From contig JAYPDM010000015.1 of assembly GCA_038125265.1 (NCBI GenBank), positions 1-31,388 on the forward strand: DNA of 31,388 nt. The letters are read 5' to 3'. Every line of letters begins with the position of its first letter. The first letter of the stretch is position 1. Under the pieces are notes generated by a model, which searched no databases, was not told where the DNA came from, and saw only the letters and a list, made by a program, of their open reading frames with translations. The stretch comes from JAURFX01 sp038125265. GTDB taxonomy: Bacteria; Pseudomonadota; Gammaproteobacteria; Steroidobacterales; Rariloculaceae. The position numbers and the translations under genes are program-made. This document shows, piece by piece, positions 16,432 through 24,461 of the stretch.

Positions 16432-17313
16432 CTAGAGCCTCTCCAGTGCCTCAATTCGATCTTCAATGGGAGGGTGTGACATAAATAAACTCATCCAACC
16501 TCCTTTTTTCTTTGCCGAAATACCAAAGGCATTTAAAGGCTCAGGAAGTCCTTCCGGTTCATGGGCACGCTGAAGGGCTCGAAGGGCATTAATCATCTTT
16601 GATTTACCTGCAAGTTTTGCTCCGCCCTCATCGGCTCTAAACTCTCTCTGTCTTGAAAACCACATTACTATTGTGCTGGCTAGAATTCCAAAAACGATTT
16701 GTGCCACGATACTGCTGAGATAGTATCCTAAACCGAGTCCACGCTCATTTTTAAGGATTACCCTATCTACAAAAAATCCTACTACCCTCGATAAGAAAAT
16801 CACGAAGGTATTCACGATGCCTTGAATCAGAGTAAGCGTGATCATATCTCCATTCGCGACATGGCTTACTTCATGTGCCAAGACTGCCTCTATCTCATCC
16901 TTTCCTAATCGATTTAATAGCCCTGTGCTGACTGCTACAAGAGAAGCATCTCTCCTCGCACCTGTAGCAAATGCGTTTATATCATTTGAAGGGTATATTG
17001 CTACTTCCGGCATACCAATCCCAACTTGCTTGGATTGAGCAGCAACAGTTTCTATTAACCAAGTCTCAACCTGATTGGAGGGCGAAGAAATTACTTTAGC
17101 TCCCGTCCATTGTTTCGCAGACCATTTTGACATTGCTAATGACATAAAAGATCCGATAAAGCCAATCACTGCAGAAAAGATGAGCAGCGCCCTTAAATCT
17201 AAGTCTGTGCCTTGGTTCATTAAAATTGAATCAACGCCTAGGATAGAAAGAGTAATTGAGATAACAACGAGAATTGCGATATTTGTTAGCAGGAATAAGA
17301 AGATTCTCTTCAC
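16432..17313 (-). CDS. htpX: Membrane protease HtpX
   Basis: Inner-membrane zinc metalloprotease (M48) that degrades misfolded membrane proteins with FtsH. The 293-residue product equals E. coli HtpX in length. It has two N-terminal transmembrane helices (about 5-28 and 40-62), the zinc motif HEVSH at 147-151, two further helices (about 158-180 and 190-215), and the third ligand in SRQREFRADEGGAKL. The end HPPIEDRIEALERL is the usual HtpX C-terminus. A putative promoter lies 29 bases upstream. Confidence 0.96.
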   Translation of the reverse strand: MKRIFLFLLTNIAILVVISITLSILGVDSILMNQGTDLDLRALLIFSAVIGFIGSFMSLAMSKWSAKQWTGAKVISSPSNQVETWLIETVAAQSKQVGIGMPEVAIYPSNDINAFATGARRDASLVAVSTGLLNRLGKDEIEAVLAHEVSHVANGDMITLTLIQGIVNTFVIFLSRVVGFFVDRVILKNERGLGLGYYLSSIVAQIVFGILASTIVMWFSRQREFRADEGGAKLAGKSKMINALRALQRAHEPEGLPEPLNAFGISAKKKGGWMSLFMSHPPIEDRIEALERL

Positions 17314-17341
17314 TTTATGCTCCGAAATTTAAGATATTACT

Positions 17342-17371
17342 ATTGTATTATTTCTATTAAATGAAATTCAA
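17342..17371 (-). promoter_or_regulatory. Putative htpX promoter
   Basis: On the minus strand TTGAAT (17366-17371) and TACAAT (17342-17347) are spaced by 18 bases, about 29 bases upstream of the htpX start. This fits a housekeeping-type promoter; no clear sigma-32 -10 (CCCCAT-like) is seen. The 90-base gap is shared with the divergent acyltransferase gene. Confidence 0.45.
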
Positions 17372-17403
17372 TTCGAAAAGACTTATTAAGTTAAACTAGT
17401 TAT

Positions 17404-18243
17404 ATGATGATCTTCAGATATCTGATAGTCGGGATTTCAAGAATATTTTTCAAACTCATAAATACCCTACCGCTGGTCATTCAAATGATCATAGGGCACT
17501 TTATAGGGCTGCTCTGCTATCTTTTCATACCTAAAAGAAGAAAAATCGCATTCAGTAATATCAATCAATGCCTGAATGAAAATACTACCTCAGAAAAAAA
17601 ACAAATTACCAAAAATCACTTCATATCCTTAGGTAAAAGCCTTATAGAGATGCATCTAGTGTGGTTTGGTGATCAGAAAAAAATTTATGATAAGCAAAAA
17701 ATTGTCGGACTTGAGTATCTTACTAACTCCGTTGCTGAAGGAAGAGGTGTCATTCTACTATCCGCTCACTTTGCAACCCTTGAGGGAATTTTTTGCTCAT
17801 TAAAAGAACATTGCCCAAAATTAGCAGCCATGTATAGAGTTCAAAAAAATATGGCATGGAATAAAATAATGACTGAGGGAAGAAGTCGAAATATAGATTT
17901 TCTTTTTGCTCATACAGACATTAAAAGCATGATTAAATCACTTAATGATAACTATGTCGTTTGGTATGCTCCAGATCAACATTACGCCAAAAAAAGATCC
18001 CGTGAGGTTAATTTTTTTGGTCAAAAAGTATCATTCAATTCCGCCACTGAAGATCTGGTGAAAATAACTGATTGTGTTGTGCTGACACAATTTTCCAGAC
18101 GGCTCAAAGATGGTTCATATGAGATTGAAATCGGGAGTCCTTTAAGCAGAGAAAACCTCACGCAAGAATATGTCTCCAGACTTGAAGAATATATTTTAAG
18201 AGCGAAAGAACAGTATTATTGGGTACATAAAAGATTTAAATAA
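17404..18243 (+). CDS. LpxL/HtrB-type lipid A acyltransferase, first copy
   Basis: Member of the lysophospholipid/lipid A late acyltransferase family, which adds secondary acyl chains to Kdo-lipid A at the inner membrane. The 279-residue product has one N-terminal hydrophobic segment (about 22-42), KRRKIAFSNINQCL, the catalytic HX4E motif with H122 and E127 (SAHFATLE), MYR (about 143) and WYAPDQ. It is slightly short for E. coli LpxL (306). A second family member follows after 5 bases. Which acyl position each uses cannot be read from sequence. The region also holds kdkA, waaF and hldD, consistent with LPS assembly. Confidence 0.85.
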   Translation: MMIFRYLIVGISRIFFKLINTLPLVIQMIIGHFIGLLCYLFIPKRRKIAFSNINQCLNENTTSEKKQITKNHFISLGKSLIEMHLVWFGDQKKIYDKQKIVGLEYLTNSVAEGRGVILLSAHFATLEGIFCSLKEHCPKLAAMYRVQKNMAWNKIMTEGRSRNIDFLFAHTDIKSMIKSLNDNYVVWYAPDQHYAKKRSREVNFFGQKVSFNSATEDLVKITDCVVLTQFSRRLKDGSYEIEIGSPLSRENLTQEYVSRLEEYILRAKEQYYWVHKRFK

Positions 18244-18248
18244 GCACT

Positions 18249-19151
18249 ATGTCTAAATTTAACTTTTACCTTCTCCATCCAAAAAATTTTTTTATTTGGA
18301 TGCTCGTATTGCTTATGTATGTATTAGCAAAATTCCCTTTAAAAGCAAAAAGATTTATTGGGGCTATCATTGGTAATTTATCCTTTTTATTCCTAAAAAA
18401 AACCAAAAAAACAATCATTACTAATATCGGCTTATGCCTTCCAGAAATTCCAAAAAAAGATCAAGAAAAGATTACTACAAAAGTACTAAACAATTACGGT
18501 CATTCTTTAGTTGAGGTCAGTTCTGCATGGTTTGCAAACGAACAATCGATTAATCAGGCATTCCATATTGAGAATCCTGATTTGCTGCAGCAGGCAATTG
18601 ATCATCAAAAAGCAATTATTATTGGAACCGCACACTTCACATGCCTTGAATTAGGGCTAGCAAAAGCCTCAATGATTTTTGATCGTTATGCGGGTATGTA
18701 TAGAAAAGCTAAAAATCCTGTCTTGGAGCATGTTATGTTTCAATCAAGACATAGGAGAGGTTGTGAGATGATAGCTCATGATAATGTCAGGGCACTGATA
18801 AAGAAATTGCGCTCAAATTACGCAACCGTTTACTTACCTGATCAGCCTGATTTTGATAGTCCAACTGACTTATTGCCTTTTTTTGGAAATCCTTGTGTGA
18901 CCAATACTGCAGTATCTAAAATTGCCAAACTCGGTCATGCAATTATCTTGCCCATGTGTATGCGTTTTGATAGGTCATTGTCCAAATACGTATTAACCTT
19001 TTATCCTTTTTTTGAGCCCAATAACGATGTGGATGATACTAAAAAACTACTGTCAATTTTTGAGAATTATATTAGTGAGTATCCAGAACAATACATTTGG
19101 GGGTATAAAAAGTTTAAACAGAGGCCGCTTTGCTTTAAGCAGGTATACTAG
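18249..19151 (+). CDS. LpxL/HtrB-type lipid A acyltransferase, second copy
   Basis: Second late acyltransferase of the same family, 300 residues, immediately downstream of the first. It has an N-terminal membrane segment (about 13-30), the catalytic HX4E motif with H129 and E134 (TAHFTCLE), GMYRKAKNP and YLPDQPDF, and ends WGYKKFKQRP, parallel to WVHKRFK in its neighbour. The two copies look like an old tandem duplication or an LpxL/LpxM-like pair. Its stop codon shares bases with that of the convergent kdkA (4-base overlap, CTAG). Confidence 0.87.
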   Translation: MSKFNFYLLHPKNFFIWMLVLLMYVLAKFPLKAKRFIGAIIGNLSFLFLKKTKKTIITNIGLCLPEIPKKDQEKITTKVLNNYGHSLVEVSSAWFANEQSINQAFHIENPDLLQQAIDHQKAIIIGTAHFTCLELGLAKASMIFDRYAGMYRKAKNPVLEHVMFQSRHRRGCEMIAHDNVRALIKKLRSNYATVYLPDQPDFDSPTDLLPFFGNPCVTNTAVSKIAKLGHAIILPMCMRFDRSLSKYVLTFYPFFEPNNDVDDTKKLLSIFENYISEYPEQYIWGYKKFKQRPLCFKQVY

Positions 19152-19825
19152 TTACTTTGACCTTCATACCCCTTATAAATATTAAATTTAATTGCCTCAA
19201 AATCCTCAAGATTAAGCTTTTGAATGGAGCGGATAAGCCTTAAGACATCTTGATTAAATCTAAAAGTATTTTGCGACTCTTTTGATTTATCAAAGTCAAT
19301 TAAAAAGACCCTATGACTCGTATCGATAAGAATATTTTTCGTATTAATGTCTGGGTGAGTGACTGAGAGCTCATGAAGGCGTTTGATTTCTTTTCCAATG
19401 GCTTGAATGATCTCTATGTCTAAACTACCTCGTAACAAATAGGACTCAAACGTATCAGTGTTTGGAATATACTCGGTAATCAGGCTTGCTTGATAAAAGA
19501 TCCCGAATCTTCTTACGTGCACTGCAATAGGTCTAGCAATTTGCATGCCACCCTCTAAAAGCTTTAGCATTAATGACCATTCAAGAAGCGGACGCACTCT
19601 TGCTAATCCTGTATATAAATAATTTTTCTTAAGTAATGATCTTAATTTTCCGCCACGATAATAATCTTTAATGACATATTTTTTGTTTTCTTTCTCAATT
19701 AAGTAGACTTGCGATCTCCCCTCGCCGATAAGTGACGCATTGCTACTTTTTTTCCAAAAATGAATATTACATTCCTCTTCAGAAAACGGTGATTGTTCAG
19801 AATTAATGAAAATTGAATTTTTCAT
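19148..19825 (-). CDS. kdkA: 3-deoxy-D-manno-octulosonic acid (Kdo) kinase
   Basis: Phosphorylates Kdo of the LPS inner core, as first defined in Haemophilus. The 225-residue protein is a small protein-kinase-like enzyme: KDYYRGGKLRSLLKKNYLY (53-71), near identical in layout to Haemophilus KdkA, then H157-P-D159 with N164 (HPDINTKN) as the catalytic loop, and D177-F-D179 (IDFDKS) as the metal motif. WSLMLKLLEGGMQIARPIA also matches. It follows waaF after 2 bases. KdkA is mostly found where the core carries a single phosphorylated Kdo, so it hints at that core type here. Confidence 0.92.
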   Translation of the reverse strand: MKNSIFINSEQSPFSEEECNIHFWKKSSNASLIGEGRSQVYLIEKENKKYVIKDYYRGGKLRSLLKKNYLYTGLARVRPLLEWSLMLKLLEGGMQIARPIAVHVRRFGIFYQASLITEYIPNTDTFESYLLRGSLDIEIIQAIGKEIKRLHELSVTHPDINTKNILIDTSHRVFLIDFDKSKESQNTFRFNQDVLRLIRSIQKLNLEDFEAIKFNIYKGYEGQSN

Positions 19826-19827
19826 AA

Positions 19828-20856
19828 TCAGCTACGTATTAAATTTTGCAAGGAATTTAAAATTACATCCGGTTTAATGCTATTTAAGCATTCATAGTGA
19901 CCAAAGGCACACTCTCTCTTAAAACATGGGGAGCATTCGATATTAAGCCAATGTATGCTTTTTTGATCGGTCATTGGTGGCGTAAATTCTGGCGACGTTG
20001 AGCCATAAATTGCGACTACCGGAACACCCACTGAAGCCCCCAAATGCATCAACCCGGAATCATTTGTCACCATTGATTTTGCAAGAGACAAAATATCTAT
20101 AGACTCTATAAGGCTGGTTTTACCAGCAAAAGAGAAGCATCGATCATGATTTAAGCCTTTAAGGATCTTTTCAGATAGCACCTGCTCTTTTGGAGAGCCA
20201 AAGACGTATATATTGAAATCGTTTTTTTCAATTAATAAGCCTAGCTCATTAAAATACTTTGTAGGCCACATTTTAGACTTTCCGTATTCTGCGCCAGGCG
20301 CGAGGGCGATAAATCTCTTGGTTGCATCCAGCCCATGGCTCTCAAGAATTTCCATGCCTCTTTCTTTATTTGCAATGAGCTTGGGCTGAAAAAGATTAAA
20401 TGCTCCATCAGAATGATTACCCGCAAGTGCATGAAACCTTTTGATAGTCTGATCCAAACGCTTTGGATCAAAAGACCTAATATCATTAAGAATGCCGTAT
20501 CTTTTTTCACCTAAAAAACCAGTCCTTTTTTTAATTCCAGAAAAAAAAGGGATCAGGGCTGATTTTATTGACCTTGGTAATATATAAGCCTGATCGTAGT
20601 TTAATTTTTTTATTTCTTTTGCTTTTTTTAGTATTCCTAAAAGGCCAAGTTTTCCGTGTCTCGTAGGAAGCTCAATGATATTTATGACTTCTGGCATTCT
20701 CCTAAAGATATCGCTGGTCCAATAATTCGCACCAACATCAATAATAATTTCTGGATGTTTAATTTTTAAATTCTGAATAAGCGAATGAGATAAAACTGCA
20801 TCACCTATCCAGGAAGGCGCAATGATAAGAACTTTAAGAGGTCTATTTTCTTTCAT
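19828..20856 (-). CDS. waaF: ADP-heptose:LPS heptosyltransferase II
   Basis: Adds the second L,D-heptose of the LPS inner core at the cytoplasmic face of the inner membrane. The 342-residue product is a GT9-family enzyme with the N-terminal IAPSWIGDAVLSHSL (9-23), LAPGAEYGKSKMWP (about 188-201), the ADP-heptose-binding VTNDSGLMHLGASVGVPVVAIYGSTSPEFTPP, and the cysteine-rich WLNIECSPCFKRECAFGHYEC that is typical of WaaF. Start overlaps the hldD stop by 14 bases. It forms an operon with hldD, which makes its substrate, and kdkA. Confidence 0.95.
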   Translation of the reverse strand: MKENRPLKVLIIAPSWIGDAVLSHSLIQNLKIKHPEIIIDVGANYWTSDIFRRMPEVINIIELPTRHGKLGLLGILKKAKEIKKLNYDQAYILPRSIKSALIPFFSGIKKRTGFLGEKRYGILNDIRSFDPKRLDQTIKRFHALAGNHSDGAFNLFQPKLIANKERGMEILESHGLDATKRFIALAPGAEYGKSKMWPTKYFNELGLLIEKNDFNIYVFGSPKEQVLSEKILKGLNHDRCFSFAGKTSLIESIDILSLAKSMVTNDSGLMHLGASVGVPVVAIYGSTSPEFTPPMTDQKSIHWLNIECSPCFKRECAFGHYECLNSIKPDVILNSLQNLIRS

Positions 20857-21796
20857 TCATAAAATTAAAGTAGTCTTCTAACCCTTGTTCGAGTGTGGTT
20901 GGCTTAACCCTATATCCAGCTTGGTGAATTTTTTCTTTCGTTGCACAAGTATAGCTCTGATAGGCATCTAACAGGCTCTCTGGGAACTCTATATAATTTT
21001 TTTCTCCCTCTCCCATTAGTTGAATCAATATATTTGCCACATCATTAAAAGATCTTGCCTTACCTGACCCAGCATTAAAAACACCAGAATGATCTGCTTG
21101 AAACATCGCCCAAATATTCATGTCTATAATGTCATTAACATAAACAAAATCTCTAAGTTGCTCACCATCGGCAAAGCCATGCGAGCCCTTAAAAAGATTT
21201 ATGGTTAAATTATTTTTGAGTTGCTCAATAAAATGAAACGCAACGCTAGCCATTTTAGCCTTCTTAAATTCGCCTGGACCATAAACATTAAAGTAACGCA
21301 AACCTATCACTTTGGGCATTGGTTGAGCGCTCCCTAGCAAGGCTTGTACATACTCATCAAAAAGTAGTTTTGAAAATCCGTAAACATTTAAAGGCCTAAG
21401 ATCATTTAAATCTTGGTTATCACAATTGTTATGACTGGCACCATATACAGAGGCGGAAGATGCATAAACAAGAGGAATGGATTTTGTTACACAAACATCC
21501 AATAAGGATTTTGAATAAAGGTAATTTTGCTGCATCATAAGCTCGCCATTCCACTCAGTGGTATCTGTGCATGCGCCGTTGTGAAAAATTCCATCGATGC
21601 CTTGATTGGTTTGTTTAAACTCACTCAAGAACTCATCAGGACTCAATAGCTCATCAAAAATGAGTCCATCCAGCCAAAAACTCTCTTCTAGCTTTTCCGG
21701 ATAATCAACATTAACTATATCTTTAATGCCTCTAGCATTGAGTGCCTTGATTAGGTTGCTTCCAATAAAACCCAATCCACCTGTAACCACATACAT
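20843..21796 (-). CDS. hldD: ADP-L-glycero-D-manno-heptose 6-epimerase
   Basis: Last step in making ADP-L,D-heptose, the donor used by WaaF. The 317-residue product is an extended short-chain dehydrogenase: NADP-binding VTGGLGFIGSNLIKAL (4-19), DIVNVD, HNGACTDTTEW (about 76-86), SSASVYGA and the catalytic Y/K pair in VYGFSKLLFDEYV, then LRYFNVYGPGE and the substrate-site VAFHFIEQLK. The length and motifs fit HldD/RfaD. First gene of the minus-strand hldD-waaF-kdkA operon; the small zinc-finger gene lies just upstream in the same direction. Confidence 0.96.
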   Translation of the reverse strand: MYVVTGGLGFIGSNLIKALNARGIKDIVNVDYPEKLEESFWLDGLIFDELLSPDEFLSEFKQTNQGIDGIFHNGACTDTTEWNGELMMQQNYLYSKSLLDVCVTKSIPLVYASSASVYGASHNNCDNQDLNDLRPLNVYGFSKLLFDEYVQALLGSAQPMPKVIGLRYFNVYGPGEFKKAKMASVAFHFIEQLKNNLTINLFKGSHGFADGEQLRDFVYVNDIIDMNIWAMFQADHSGVFNAGSGKARSFNDVANILIQLMGEGEKNYIEFPESLLDAYQSYTCATKEKIHQAGYRVKPTTLEQGLEDYFNFMNERK

Positions 21797-21798
21797 AG

Positions 21799-21975
21799 CT
21801 ATTTTTTAACTTGATACTCGGCACCACAGTACGGACATTTCGCCTTGTCATCCTCGTCAAGAGGTAAGAATACCCGTGGATGTAGATTCCATTTTTCCTG
21901 GGACGGCAAAGGGCAATGCAGGGGTAAATCCGACTGATCGATTAATACAATTTTTTCTGAATGATTGGCTGTCAT
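21799..21975 (-). CDS. Small CHCC-type zinc-finger protein (zf-CHCC)
   Basis: A 58-residue protein, short enough to be missed by usual length cutoffs. It has the pattern LPLHCPLPSQEKWNLHPRVF and then AKCPYCGAEYQV, with the four likely zinc ligands C21, H32, C47 and C50. This is the zf-CHCC domain, shared by short bacterial proteins and by the NDUFS6 subunit of mitochondrial complex I; the bacterial ones have no established function. It starts with ATG at 21975, close downstream of the groEL terminator, and ends 2 bases before the hldD start, so it probably is transcribed with hldD-waaF-kdkA. Confidence 0.88.
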   Translation of the reverse strand: MTANHSEKIVLIDQSDLPLHCPLPSQEKWNLHPRVFLPLDEDDKAKCPYCGAEYQVKK

Positions 21976-21992
21976 AATGAACTTCTATTATA

Positions 21993-22021
21993 TAAAGAAA
22001 AAGCCCTGCAAGCAGGGCTTT
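21993..22021 (-). terminator. Intrinsic terminator of groESL
   Basis: On the minus strand AAAGCCCTGC and GCAGGGCTTT (22000-22021) form a perfect inverted repeat with a tight loop, then a T-rich tail (21993-22003). It lies 26 bases after the groEL stop at 22047. It would leave groESL as a separate transcript from the zinc-finger and hldD genes. Confidence 0.88.
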
Positions 22022-22046
22022 CTCGTTTCGTGCTTTAAAGAAAGAT

Positions 22047-23696
<1,650 letters not shown>

Positions 23697-23719
23697 TATT
23701 GACTCCTATAAATTATTAG

Positions 23720-24010
23720 TTAACCCTCAATGACAGCCATGACATCGTCTTCTCTCATCACAAGAAGCTCTTCGCCATCAACTTTCACTTCGGTTCCAGA
23801 ATACTTTCCAAAAAGGATCTTATCTCCAACCTTTAGATCTAAAGGTTGTTTCTCCCCTGAGTCTTTGGTCTTACCGTTACCTACGGCAATAACCTCACCC
23901 TTAATTGGTTTTTCAGTAGCGCTATCAGGAATCACGATACCGCCGGGAGAAGTTCTCTCTTCCTCGGTTCTCCTGACAACTACTCGATCATGTAAAGGAC
24001 GTAAATTCAT
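23720..24010 (-). CDS. groES: Co-chaperonin GroES (10 kDa)
   Basis: Heptameric lid of the GroEL chamber. The 96-residue product begins MNLRPLHDRVVVRR and holds the mobile loop (EERTSPGGIVIPDSATEKP, about 17-35), GEVIAVGNGK, VGDKILFGKYSGTEVKVDGEELLVMREDDV, the whole family pattern at standard length. A GAGGG ribosome site lies before the ATG at 24010. It heads the groES-groEL operon, whose upstream gap carries a CIRCE-like operator and a heat-shock-like promoter. Confidence 0.99.
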   Translation of the reverse strand: MNLRPLHDRVVVRRTEEERTSPGGIVIPDSATEKPIKGEVIAVGNGKTKDSGEKQPLDLKVGDKILFGKYSGTEVKVDGEELLVMREDDVMAVIEG

Positions 24011-24066
24011 ATTTTCCCTCTTACTTTAAGTTGTTGATAAATAAGTATATTATTATTTCGGAACAG

Positions 24067-24093
24067 TTAGCACTCTTCCCTTTAGACTGCTAA
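24067..24093. promoter_or_regulatory. CIRCE-like HrcA operator upstream of groESL
   Basis: The sequence is TTAGCACTC - 9 bases - GACTGCTAA. The CIRCE consensus is TTAGCACTC-N9-GAGTGCTAA, so 17 of 18 half-site bases and the spacing match. It sits between the groES start and its promoter, so that a bound HrcA repressor would block transcription start. hrcA itself is not in the window. Confidence 0.85.
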
Positions 24094-24120
24094 TAATAGG
24101 GTTTGATAAAAATATTTCAA
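24093..24120 (-). promoter_or_regulatory. groESL promoter (sigma-70 or sigma-32-like)
   Basis: On the minus strand CTTGAAA (24115-24121) is followed after about 13 bases by CCCTATTA. This resembles the sigma-32 pattern CTTGAAA-N13-16-CCCCATNT, with two mismatches in the -10 part. The same bases also read as TTGAAA-N16-TATTAT, a good sigma-70 promoter. The -10 touches the CIRCE operator. Sequence alone does not tell which sigma factor is used. Confidence 0.65.
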
Positions 24121-24137
24121 GTATTTATAGAAAAAAA

Positions 24138-24461
24138 ATGGAAAATGATCTTTTATTAGTCTTAGCAACCTGCCCAAGCGAGGAAGAAGCAAAGCTTGTT
24201 GCAAACAAATTATTAACTGAAAGTGTGGCAGCTTGTGTGAATATCCTTCCTAATATTCAATCGCATTATAGCTGGAATGATAATATTGAGCAGACAGCTG
24301 AATGTTTACTCTTGATTAAAACACGTAGCGATTATTTTGATCAGGTAAAATTAATAGTAGAAAGGTATATCAGCTATGAAATTCCTGAATGCATAGCGAT
24401 TAAAATTAACGATGGAAGTACGAAATATTTGAATTGGTTGAAAAATACACTCAAGGGATGA
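24138..24461 (+). CDS. cutA: Divalent-cation tolerance protein CutA
   Basis: Small trimeric cytoplasmic protein linked to copper and other metal tolerance, with an uncertain exact role. The 107-residue product matches the family from the start: LLLVLATCPSEEEAKLVANKLLTESVAACVNILPNIQSHYSWNDNIEQTAECLLLIKTR, then YEIPECIAIKINDGSTKYLNWL. It is divergent from groES, sharing a 127-base gap with the heat-shock elements, and overlaps the dsbD start by 4 bases, an arrangement also known in E. coli (cutA-dsbD). Confidence 0.94.
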   Translation: MENDLLLVLATCPSEEEAKLVANKLLTESVAACVNILPNIQSHYSWNDNIEQTAECLLLIKTRSDYFDQVKLIVERYISYEIPECIAIKINDGSTKYLNWLKNTLKG

